Assembly (NCBI GenBank): GCA_944376335.1
Contig: CALWCH010000014.1
Location: forward strand, 1 to 45,604
Origin: an uncultured Clostridia bacterium
GTDB lineage: Bacteria > Bacillota > Clostridia > Christensenellales > Borkfalkiaceae
DNA: 45,604 bases
Reading direction: 5' to 3'
In this document: positions 38,934 through 45,531 of the stretch, in pieces
How positions within the stretch are numbered: position 1 is the stretch's first letter
Layout of the letters: the number at the start of each line of letters is the position of its first letter
Notes under the pieces: model-generated
What the model saw: only the letters and a program-made list of their open reading frames with translations
Databases searched by the model: none
What the model was told of the DNA's origin: nothing
Made by a program: the position numbers and the translations under genes

Positions 38934-40157
38934 TTATACGCCTGCGGATCTGCGGCGGTCATCGCGGCGATCGTCATCGTCGTCATCGTCATCGTCATCA
39001 TCACCCCAATCGTCGTCATCGTCGTCGTTGTAGCGGTCGTGGTCGGAATAGGAGCCGTCCTCAAAGACGTAGTGATACCCGCCCGCGCGGATATACACGG
39101 TGAAGCGCACTTTCTCGCCCGAGAGGGTCCCTTCTGCAAGCAGCACGGACTCGCCGTCCATTCGCGCGCTCTCAAAGGTGAGTTCATCCTTTTCGCCCTC
39201 CCGCTCGATGGAGAGTTTGAGCTCCAACTCATTGCCTTCCTGCTCGTACTCGACGACGGTGCGCTCCACGCGCCTGCCGTTTTCGTAGCGGGTATAGACG
39301 TATTCCTTCTCGGTCTCCGTCTCATGCCGTTCGCTCTCCGACTCCGATTCCTGCGTGATCTCAAGATAGGAGCGGGTACTCTCGTCGAGGTAGGCGCGGA
39401 AAAAAAGCTCGTTCTCCGATTCGCCGCCGTCCTGCTCCGTCTCGTAGTTGCCGACAACGGGATAGCGCTGCCCCTCGGCAAGGAGCTCGCCCTCGATGGC
39501 GTACTCTTCCTCCGTCTCGCCGCCGTCGTATTCGCCCTCCAAAAAGAGCTTGTTGAAGTAGAGGGTATAGGAGACGCTGTCGCCCAAAAGGTCGGTGTAG
39601 GCGATGCGCATGCCGTATTCGTAGCCGTCCGCTCCCGCGACGGCGGTCGCCTCGATGGCGTCCTCGCTCAGAAGCCCTTCGACGAGGGAGAGATAGCGGT
39701 TGACCGTCTCCACATGCTGCTCTTCGGCATCGCTCCTTGCGCTTGCGCTCTTCATGGAGAGGGCAGCCGAGGCGCTCTCTGCCGCAGCGACGGGGGAGGC
39801 GTTGCCCTCGGCGGCAAGCAGCGTTCCAAGAGATGCCGCCCCGTAGGCATAGAAGGAATCGGCATCCGTGATCTTTGCAAACTTGTTGCCGGGAAGGGGA
39901 GCGGGGCCGGGGATGGGGCTCCCGGGGAGCAGGATGGGCAGAAGAATGGCAAGGATGAGCACGATGGCCGCCGCGCCGATGGCGGGAATGAGTACTTTCT
40001 TCTTATTCTTCACGGTCTCGGTGCCGCCGTCCGCACGCGCCAAGACGGGGGCCTCCTCGGCGGTATAGCCGAGCTCCGCTTTGATGTTCTCCTTGATGCG
40101 CTCATCGGGGAGAACGCGCTTGGCATCTTCTTTGAGCAGTTTTTTGACGTCTTTCAT
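38934..40157 (-). CDS. Membrane anti-sigma factor with sensor domain and poly-Asp tail
   Basis: This 407-residue protein is encoded directly after an ECF sigma factor (ATGA overlap), the usual place for its anti-sigma factor. Residues 1-52 are cytoplasmic, hydrophilic and helical. 54-78 is a membrane segment followed by a Pro/Gly linker. 95-370 is an outward-facing domain rich in Glu, Tyr and Ser. Residues 378-396 are almost all Asp with one Trp-Gly interruption, then an Arg-rich end. No zinc H-x3-C-x2-C motif is present. The outer domain is related to most of the divergent lipoprotein: ETEEEYAI-EG, ENGR-VER and EEGNE-EL blocks occur in the same order. The ligand is unknown; the acidic tail suggests cation binding. 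Confidence 0.8.
   Translation of the reverse strand: MKDVKKLLKEDAKRVLPDERIKENIKAELGYTAEEAPVLARADGGTETVKNKKKVLIPAIGAAAIVLILAILLPILLPGSPIPGPAPLPGNKFAKITDADSFYAYGAASLGTLLAAEGNASPVAAAESASAALSMKSASARSDAEEQHVETVNRYLSLVEGLLSEDAIEATAVAGADGYEYGMRIAYTDLLGDSVSYTLYFNKLFLEGEYDGGETEEEYAIEGELLAEGQRYPVVGNYETEQDGGESENELFFRAYLDESTRSYLEITQESESESERHETETEKEYVYTRYENGRRVERTVVEYEQEGNELELKLSIEREGEKDELTFESARMDGESVLLAEGTLSGEKVRFTVYIRAGGYHYVFEDGSYSDHDRYNDDDDDDWGDDDDDDDDDDDRRDDRRRSAGV
38970..39026 (-). repeat. GAT/GAC codon tract encoding the poly-Asp tail
   Basis: Nineteen codons hold 17 Asp plus one Trp and one Gly, from mixed GAC and GAT triplets. Triplet slippage could change the length without a frameshift. Confidence 0.75.
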
Positions 40158-40678
40158 GCTTTGTCCTCCTCCAAGTGTTTTTTGAGCTTTTTAAACGCCT
40201 CGTTGTTGCGCCAGGTGACCGTGCCGATGGGGATATCCAGCATCTTAGAAACTTCCCGCCGCTTGTATCCCGCCACCTGACAGAGCATGAGGATTTCATA
40301 TTCCTCGGGCGTTAAGATGCGGGCGGCAAGGTCGAATACGTAAGGAATTTCTGCCTCGGCGGTGCCGTATTTATAGGCGTCCTCCTGAAAGTCGGTGGAA
40401 ACTTCCCGCTTATTTTTCTTCAAATGGTTCAGGGCGAGGGAGCGGGCGATCGTGCACAGCCAAGCCGTGAAGTTGCTCCCCGCGCGGTACTGCGCAAGCG
40501 ACCGCATGGCGCGAAGGTATGTCTCCTGCAAGACGTCCTCGGCGTGCATTTTATCGTGCACGATGTACAAAATGGTAAAGTAGGCGGCGCGGTTGGTGCG
40601 CTCGTAAATACGGTCGAACGCGCGCGTATCTCCGCCTCTCAGCGCCTCTACACTCTTTTCCAAGCTCTCATCTTTCAT
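40154..40678 (-). CDS. ECF-type RNA polymerase sigma factor
   Basis: This 174-residue sigma-70-family protein has only regions 2 and 4. Region 2 (about 19-90) includes DRIYERTNRAAYFTILYIVHDKMHAEDVLQETYLRA as its core. Region 4 (about 118-170) includes LTPEEYEILMLCQVAGYKRREVSKMLDIPIGTVTWR as its helix-turn-helix. No extra C-terminal domain is present. Immediately upstream is a motif shared with the divergent lipoprotein gene, so the sigma factor probably activates its own operon. Its TGA overlaps the anti-sigma ATG. Confidence 0.94.
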   Translation of the reverse strand: MKDESLEKSVEALRGGDTRAFDRIYERTNRAAYFTILYIVHDKMHAEDVLQETYLRAMRSLAQYRAGSNFTAWLCTIARSLALNHLKKNKREVSTDFQEDAYKYGTAEAEIPYVFDLAARILTPEEYEILMLCQVAGYKRREVSKMLDIPIGTVTWRNNEAFKKLKKHLEEDKA

Positions 40679-40695
40679 ACTCTTTCCATACTATA

Positions 40696-40721
40696 AACAA
40701 CCGAACGCGTCCGATTGTTGG
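40696..40721 (-). promoter_or_regulatory. Putative ECF-dependent promoter of the sigma/anti-sigma operon
   Basis: On the minus strand CCAACAATCGG is followed by TTGTT-TATAG. AACAA and TTGTT are 14 bases apart. The whole 40696-40719 block is also a near-perfect palindrome (20 of 24 positions). The ATG lies 17 bases after TTGTT. Confidence 0.6.
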
Positions 40722-40809
40722 GAAAATAAGAAATTTTCTACTATTTTATCAAAACCGATGGCAGTTCGTCAAGGGGAGAAAAAATTTTTTAGGAAATTTT
40801 GCTCTTTTT

Positions 40810-40836
40810 CCAACAAACGGCGTTTGCCCGCTTGTT
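40810..40836 (+). promoter_or_regulatory. Putative ECF-dependent promoter of the lipoprotein gene
   Basis: CCAACAAACGG (40810-40820) and TTGTT-ATATAG (40832-40842) match the upstream motif of the sigma operon, with 15 bases between AACAA and TTGTT instead of 14. Its -35 region does not look like a sigma-A promoter. Confidence 0.6.
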
Positions 40837-40903
40837 ATATAGGTGCAAAGGGAAAAAACTTCCGGAGATCCCCCCTCAAAAACATCTTAAGGAGAAAACA
40901 ACA

Positions 40904-41896
40904 ATGAAAAAGACGATCACCCTCATCCTGGCAGTATCCGCACTTACCCTTGCCCTCGGGGCGACCGCCTGCAATACGGGCAGCGTTTCCCTCGGCGGCA
41001 ATACCGAACACCCCGCAGAGAGCGAGAGCGTGTACGGCGTCTCCGCCGCGACCGCGGGCATGCTCATCCAGTCGATGGACGCAACCGTGACGCCCGAACT
41101 CCCCACGGTTCCCGAAACGCCTGCAACGCCCGAGACGCCCGCCGTTCCCGAGACCCCGACGACGCCCGAAACTCCGACGACCCCTACGACCCCGGAAATT
41201 CCGACAACGCCCGAGGCGGACGATTTCTCCGAACTCGACCACTACATGGGGCTTGTGGACGGCTTCCTGAACGGCAGCGGCTACAGCTTCCGCGTGGAGG
41301 CCTCCGATAGGGCAGAATACGAAGAGAAGATGACCGTCTCCTACAGCGGCCTGCAGGGCAAATCGCAGTATGAGATGCTCTACAACAAGACGCTCATCCC
41401 CGACGACGATTGGGACGATGACAGATGGGACGACGATTGGGATGAGACCGAAGAGGAATATGCGATCGACGGCATCCTCATCGTGGACGGCACCGAATAC
41501 CCCATGCGCGGCGTGCGCAGCATCGAAGAGGAGCGCGACGAATACGAGAGCGAGACGCAGTTCGTCGTCACCCTTGCAGAAGGGATGACGATGTGGGTGG
41601 AGCAGAGCGAGAGCTCGGAGGGAAGAGAGTACGAGCTCGAATACAGCTACTCCATCCGCGAGAACGGCCGCATCGTCGAGAGAAGTTCCTTCTCCTTCGA
41701 GGAAGAGGGGAACGAGACAGAGCTTGAGATGATCCGCGTGAGCGGTTCGGAGCGCGAAGTGTTCCGCTTCGAGGAGGAGAGCTACCGCGGGAAAGACTAC
41801 ATCCTCGTCCGCGTCGGCAGCGGCAGGGAAGGGCAAAGCTACCGCGTCGTAAGAGAGAGCGACGGCAGCTACACCTACGAGCCCTTCACGAGATAA
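40904..41896 (+). CDS. Lipoprotein paralogous to the anti-sigma sensor domain
   Basis: This 330-residue exported protein has a signal peptide ending in a slightly non-standard lipobox (GATAC, Cys 23). A Pro-Glu-Thr repeat linker (about 65-104, units of PETP and TTP) looks like a wall-spanning spacer. Residues 105-330 match the outer domain of the anti-sigma factor in the same order: YG-SAAT near 44, LVDGFL, ETEEEYAIDG at 181, RENGRIVER at 252 and EEEGNETEL at 266. The DDDW/DDDRW/DDDWD insert at 167-180 echoes the anti-sigma acidic tail. AAGGAG precedes the ATG at 40904. It probably sits on the cell surface; its function is unknown. Confidence 0.85.
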   Translation: MKKTITLILAVSALTLALGATACNTGSVSLGGNTEHPAESESVYGVSAATAGMLIQSMDATVTPELPTVPETPATPETPAVPETPTTPETPTTPTTPEIPTTPEADDFSELDHYMGLVDGFLNGSGYSFRVEASDRAEYEEKMTVSYSGLQGKSQYEMLYNKTLIPDDDWDDDRWDDDWDETEEEYAIDGILIVDGTEYPMRGVRSIEEERDEYESETQFVVTLAEGMTMWVEQSESSEGREYELEYSYSIRENGRIVERSSFSFEEEGNETELEMIRVSGSEREVFRFEEESYRGKDYILVRVGSGREGQSYRVVRESDGSYTYEPFTR

Positions 41897-41912
41897 CAGC
41901 CCCAAAAGATGC

Positions 41913-41942
41913 AAAGAGCGGCCAAAAAACGGCCGCTCTTTT
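41913..41942 (+). terminator. Intrinsic terminator after the lipoprotein gene
   Basis: AAAGAGCGGCC / GGCCGCTCTTT arms (41913-41923, 41931-41941) followed by T residues. Confidence 0.92.
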
Positions 41943-41991
41943 CTGTATTTTATACTTTTGAAAACGATTTGAGAAATTTCGCGTTATCCAC

Positions 41992-42020
41992 TTTACTTTT
42001 TCACGCAAAACGTGTATAAT
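41992..42020 (+). promoter_or_regulatory. Promoter of the DtxR-like regulator
   Basis: TTTACT (41992-41997), a 17-base spacer, then TATAAT (42015-42020). A strong AAAGGAGGTG ribosome site follows. Confidence 0.78.
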
Positions 42021-42040
42021 CAACAAAAAGGAGGTGCGGC

Positions 42041-42415
42041 ATGGCCATCAAACGAACGAGGGAATCGGAGGAAATGTATCTGGAGACCATTCTGCTTCTG
42101 CACCGCGGCAAGCCCAACGTGCGCGCCGTAGACGTGGGGGAGGAACTCGGCTATGCGAAGTCGAGCGTCTCGCGCGGGGTCAACCTCTTAAAGGATCGGG
42201 GCTATATCGAGATCGACCACGAGACGGGCAACATCACGTTTACGGAAGCGGGAAAGAAAAAGGCGGAGGGCATCTATGAGCGCCACAGCGTGCTCACCAA
42301 GGCGCTCATGAAGATGGGCGCGGAGGAACACATCGCCGAAGAGAACGCCTGCCGCATTGAACACGTCGTCTCCGAAGAGATGATGCAAGTCTTTAAGAAG
42401 TTTATTGAGTCTTGA
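42041..42415 (+). CDS. DtxR-like metal-dependent regulator with an iron-type site
   Basis: This 124-residue protein has an N-terminal winged helix (about 8-70, with AVDVGEELGYAKSSVSRGVNLL as the recognition unit) and a dimerisation domain. The length equals MntR and there is no SH3-like third domain. The metal ligands resemble DtxR/IdeR rather than MntR: M12 in EEMYLET, and C104, E107 and H108 in ACRIEHV. MntR normally has Asp and Glu at the first two of these places. Iron sensing is therefore more likely than manganese sensing. A terminator follows the stop directly; the target genes are not visible here. Confidence 0.88.
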   Translation: MAIKRTRESEEMYLETILLLHRGKPNVRAVDVGEELGYAKSSVSRGVNLLKDRGYIEIDHETGNITFTEAGKKKAEGIYERHSVLTKALMKMGAEEHIAEENACRIEHVVSEEMMQVFKKFIES

Positions 42416-42421
42416 GAGGGC

Positions 42422-42452
42422 GGGAGCGCGAAAGAGCGCTCCCTTTGCTTTT
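42422..42452 (+). terminator. Terminator after the DtxR-like gene
   Basis: GGGAGCGC / GCGCTCCC arms (42422-42429, 42436-42443) followed by TTTGCTTTT. Confidence 0.85.
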
Positions 42453-42471
42453 GACGATGAGAGGGGAAAGG

Positions 42472-43776
42472 ATGGACGAACAGCAAAGAGAACTTGAACT
42501 CAAGCGCCTGGATGAAGAGATACGGGGCGCCGCCGCCCGATTGGGAGAGCCGTTGAAGGGGCGCTTCGACCCGTTTTCCGCGCCCGCCATCCTCTTCACG
42601 GAGGCTCTCTTTTACGAAGCTTCCCTGCTCGGCGCAAGCGATATCCACTTTTCCCCCGAAGCGGAAGAGGTGCGCGTTGAATATCGCATCGACGGAGACT
42701 TTCTTCCCCGCCTCACCTATCCCGCGGCGGGGCACAGACGCATCGCAACGAGACTCAAGGCGCTCTCGGGCATGAATATTGCCGAGTATCGCCTGCCGCA
42801 GAACGGGCGCATTTCGCGCGATCTCTACGGAGAGGACTATGATCTGCGCGTCTCCATGCTCCCCGCGGCGCATGGGGAGAACATCGTCATCCGCCTGCTG
42901 CCCCGCCGCCTGCCGTTTACGCGGGAAGAGCTCGGTTTTACAGAAGAGGAGCAGGCAGCCGTCCTGCGCATGCTCGCCCGCCCCGGGCTCGTGCTGCTGA
43001 CGGGTCCGACGGGATGCGGAAAATCGACAACGCTCGCCTGCCTTTTGCTTGAGCTTGCCTCGGAGCATAAGAATATCATCACCGTGGAGGACCCCGCCGA
43101 GTACCTCATCGAGGGCGTGCAGCACGTCTCTCTTCCCGCAAACGGCCGCCTCACCTTTTCGGCGGCTCTCAAGGATGTGCTGCGGCAGGACCCGGACGTC
43201 GTCATGATCGGAGAGATCCGAGACGGCGACACGGCACGGGAGGCGGTGCGCATGGCGATCGCGGGCAGGCTCGTCCTCTCCACGCTGCATACGAAAGATG
43301 CGGTGAGCGCCGTCGTTCGCCTCAGAGACCTGGGCATTGAGAACAGCTTTCTTGCCGAAAGCCTCTCAGGCGTCATCTCTGAGCGGCTCGTAAAGCGCAT
43401 CTGCCCGCACTGCCGCGCGGCATATCCCGCCGATGCGCCCGCCCTTCCGGATGGGAAGGAGCTCTTTTACGGTAAGGGCTGCGAAGAATGCGGCGGAAGG
43501 GGCACAAAGGGCAGGATGGCCGTCTTTGAAGTGCTGGAGATCAGCACCCGGCTCCGCAATGCCCTCCGCGAAGGAGCCGAGACGGATGCGCTCTTCGCCC
43601 TCTCCCGAGAAGAGGGAATGAACACGATGGGGGAGAACGCTTTGAAGCTTTTGGAAAGCGGGGAGATCGACGCCATAGCATACCGCCAAATTCTCGGCCT
43701 TCCCGCAGCCGAGCAGAAAAGCCCTTCCGCACGGAAAGGCCCTTTACCCGCTGAGTTCCTCGCGGAAGTGAGATAA
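42472..43776 (+). CDS. Orphan GspE/PilB-type secretion ATPase
   Basis: This 434-residue ATPase of the type II secretion and type IV pilus family has an N2 domain (about 35-145), Walker A GPTGCGKSTT at 178-187, the Asp box DIHFSPEAEEVRVEYRIDGD-like segment near 57, and Walker B DPDVVMIGEIRDGDTA near 240-254. It also has HTKDA and a C-terminal four-cysteine zinc motif (CPHC ... CEEC). The usual N-terminal MshEN domain is missing, so the protein is short. No pilin, PilT, PilC or peptidase gene is nearby. I chose the ATG at 42472 with AGGGG upstream. It may power a competence pseudopilus encoded elsewhere. Confidence 0.88.
   Translation: MDEQQRELELKRLDEEIRGAAARLGEPLKGRFDPFSAPAILFTEALFYEASLLGASDIHFSPEAEEVRVEYRIDGDFLPRLTYPAAGHRRIATRLKALSGMNIAEYRLPQNGRISRDLYGEDYDLRVSMLPAAHGENIVIRLLPRRLPFTREELGFTEEEQAAVLRMLARPGLVLLTGPTGCGKSTTLACLLLELASEHKNIITVEDPAEYLIEGVQHVSLPANGRLTFSAALKDVLRQDPDVVMIGEIRDGDTAREAVRMAIAGRLVLSTLHTKDAVSAVVRLRDLGIENSFLAESLSGVISERLVKRICPHCRAAYPADAPALPDGKELFYGKGCEECGGRGTKGRMAVFEVLEISTRLRNALREGAETDALFALSREEGMNTMGENALKLLESGEIDAIAYRQILGLPAAEQKSPSARKGPLPAEFLAEVR
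43717..43740 (-). terminator. Terminator of the spoIIA operon
   Basis: On the minus strand GCCTTTCCG / CGGAAGGGC with one mismatch is followed by TTTT. It lies within the last codons of the converging GspE gene. Confidence 0.6.
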
Positions 43777-44469
43777 GATCTTGCTCTCGATGCGGGAGAC
43801 CTGCACCTGCGATACGCCGACCACCTGCGCAACTTCGCTCTGCGTCATGTCGCGGAAGTAGCGCAAAACGACGATCTTTTTCTCCCGTTCGGGAAGCCTC
43901 TCGATGGCCTGCTTTAAAAGCACCTTATCGAGAAGTTCCTCGGGCGTCTCGGGCGAGGCAAGGCGGTCTGCGATCGGGCTCAAGTTTCCGTCCTTATGCG
44001 GCGCTTCCTCGTAGATGGAGACGGGCATGCGCGACGAGCCGAGCGCGAACACCACTTCGCTCTCGTCGATGGCAAACGCAGAAGCGACTTCCTTTACGGT
44101 GGGCTCCTTGCCGTGCTCCTGCGTATAGCGTTCGATGTAAGCGCTTATCTCCCGTGCCGTCCTCTTGAGCGCCCGCGAGACCTTCACGCTGCCGTCGTCG
44201 CGCAAGAATCGCTTGATCTCTCCCGCGATCATGGGCACGGCATACGTCGAAAAGCGCACGCCGAAGCGCTCGTCAAAGCCATGAATGGCCTTCAAAAGCC
44301 CCATGGAGGCGAGTTCAAACAAGTCGTCGTACTCCACGCCCTTATTGAGATAACGGCGAAGGATGCTCTTTAAAAGGGGGGTGTTGTGGGTGAGAAGGGT
44401 CTCCTTTGCGGCAGCATCTCCTTCCTTTGCGGCGCGGATGAGGCGCAGCGTCTCTTTCTCATCGAGCAT
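43744..44469 (-). CDS. sigF: Sporulation sigma factor F
   Basis: This 241-residue sigma factor with regions 2, 3 and 4 is the first forespore-specific sigma factor. Region 2 includes LLKSILRRYLNKGVEYDDLFELASMGLLKA in its core and RFSTYAVPMIAGEIKRFLRD. Region 4 ends with MTQSEVAQVVGVSQVQVSRIESKIL. SigF and SigG are alike, but the position directly after spoIIAB fixes it as SigF. Its start overlaps the spoIIAB end by 11 bases. Confidence 0.95.
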   Translation of the reverse strand: MLDEKETLRLIRAAKEGDAAAKETLLTHNTPLLKSILRRYLNKGVEYDDLFELASMGLLKAIHGFDERFGVRFSTYAVPMIAGEIKRFLRDDGSVKVSRALKRTAREISAYIERYTQEHGKEPTVKEVASAFAIDESEVVFALGSSRMPVSIYEEAPHKDGNLSPIADRLASPETPEELLDKVLLKQAIERLPEREKKIVVLRYFRDMTQSEVAQVVGVSQVQVSRIESKILSHFREELSG

Positions 44470-44902
44470 TGGCTTCCGCCGTCCCGCCGAAGCATTTTGT
44501 CATCTCCACCCGCGTGCCTTTTTTCGGCGCCGAGGTGACGTGAAATTCGTTCATGAAGGTCTGCATGATGGTAAAGCCCATGCCCGAGCGTTCCTCCCCC
44601 GGACAGGACGTATAGAAGGGCGTGAGGGCGCGCGGTACGTCCTCGATGCCTTTCCCGCTGTCCGTTACAATGATATGTAGGCGGTTCTCCTCAGTCTCAC
44701 ATTCCACGCTCACCCAATACTCGCCCCCCTTTTCGGGATAGGCGTGCACGATGCAGTTGGTGACGGCTTCCGAGACGGCGGTCTTGACGTCGGAAAGTTC
44801 GGAGAGGGTGGGGTTTAAGGGCAGGGCAAACGCCGCGACGACGTTGCGGGCAAACACTTCGTTTTCGGAGAGCGCCAAAAAGCATAGTTTCATTCTGTTC
44901 AT
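44459..44902 (-). CDS. spoIIAB: Anti-sigma F factor, serine kinase
   Basis: This 147-residue GHKL-fold kinase holds SigF inactive and phosphorylates SpoIIAA. The ATP-site boxes are visible: AVSEAVTNCIVHAYP (N box), DSGKGI (G1) and RSGMGFTIM (G2). The length is normal. The ATG lies 8 bases after the spoIIAA stop, preceded by AGGTGGA. Confidence 0.95.
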   Translation of the reverse strand: MNRMKLCFLALSENEVFARNVVAAFALPLNPTLSELSDVKTAVSEAVTNCIVHAYPEKGGEYWVSVECETEENRLHIIVTDSGKGIEDVPRALTPFYTSCPGEERSGMGFTIMQTFMNEFHVTSAPKKGTRVEMTKCFGGTAEANAR

Positions 44903-44910
44903 AGTTCCAC

Positions 44911-45219
44911 CTAAATTTTTGGCACCAAAGAATAGATGCCGCTCATCAATAAGATCTTGTCCGCCCCCTGATTGGGCGCCTCTACCGCCATCCGGATGCC
45001 GTAGCGCGAGAGCTTTTTATACCTTCCCATGAGATACCCGATGCCCGTCGAGTCCATAAAGCGGACGCCTGCCAGATTGAATATCGCACGCGTGACGCCT
45101 GCGCTCTCATCGATGAGTGCGTCCGTCTTTGTTCGAAGCGATAAAACGGAATGTTCGTCGAGCTCTCCCTCCAAATAGAGGATGAGCTCCCCGTCCCTTT
45201 TCAAGCTTTGAATGTGCAT
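44911..45219 (-). CDS. spoIIAA: Anti-anti-sigma factor (STAS domain)
   Basis: This 102-residue STAS-domain protein releases SigF when unphosphorylated. The phosphorylated serine is S57 in RFMDSTGIGYL. I chose the ATG at 45219, with GGGGGA 5 bases before it; a TTG four codons earlier is embedded in that ribosome site. Upstream, 45234-45247 is the palindrome CGGAAT-TT-ATTCCG, and CGTCGAA at 45276-45282 is one base off a Spo0A box, but no convincing sigma-H promoter can be drawn. Confidence 0.94.
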   Translation of the reverse strand: MHIQSLKRDGELILYLEGELDEHSVLSLRTKTDALIDESAGVTRAIFNLAGVRFMDSTGIGYLMGRYKKLSRYGIRMAVEAPNQGADKILLMSGIYSLVPKI

Positions 45220-45353
45220 CCTGTCCCCCAAGCCGGAATTTATTCCGATTGTAGCAGAAGGGGAGGGGAAAAGCGCGTCGAATGCCGTCGGAAAGGGGGT
45301 TTTCGGGGCGAAAAAATTTTTTTCTTTTTTTCCTTAAAAGTGCGGAAAAATAC

Positions 45354-45382
45354 TTGACTTTATTCTCCGTTTGTAATAGAAT
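45354..45382 (+). promoter_or_regulatory. Sigma-A promoter for the tRNA pair
   Basis: TTGACT (45354-45359), a 17-base spacer, then TAGAAT (45377-45382). The tRNA-Met starts 34 bases later. Confidence 0.85.
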
Positions 45383-45391
45383 AAGCAAGCG

Positions 45392-45520
45392 TTGTGAGTG
45401 AGCACCGCAAGATAAGGGCCTTTAGCTCAGTTGGTTAGAGCAGTCGGCTCATAACCGATCGGTCCGCGGTTCAAGTCCGTGAAGGCCCACCACCCTTCGG
45501 GGACCGCCGTGCACTCACAA
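45392..45520. repeat. Inverted repeat flanking tRNA-Met
   Basis: TTGTGAG-TGA-GCAC (45392-45405) upstream of the tRNA can pair with GTGC-A-CTCACAA (45509-45520) downstream. This gives 11 base pairs with a small internal loop around the precursor. Confidence 0.55.
45416..45492 (+). tRNA. tRNA-Met type (anticodon CAT)
   Basis: GGGCCTT (45416-45422) pairs with AAGGCCC (45482-45488). The loop CTCATAA between GTCGG and CCGAT gives CAT. CCA is encoded at 45490-45492. It lacks initiator features, so it is elongator Met; an Ile2 tRNA with modified C34 cannot be excluded. Confidence 0.93.
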
Positions 45521-45531
45521 AACATTCAGAT

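Noticed and set aside
38957-39030. Repetitive GTC/ATC tract as a possible CRISPR or satellite
   Set aside because: It is in frame in the anti-sigma gene and encodes Asp codons; there are no spacers.
38760-40280. 506-codon plus-strand open frame opposite the anti-sigma and sigma genes
   Set aside because: It is antisense to two well-supported genes with coupled ATGA ends, is highly repetitive (Val/Ile runs from the Asp codons) and has no ribosome site.
41095-41215. Repeats of about 15-24 bases in the lipoprotein gene as a CRISPR-like array
   Set aside because: They encode PET/TTP linker units in frame with the rest of the protein.
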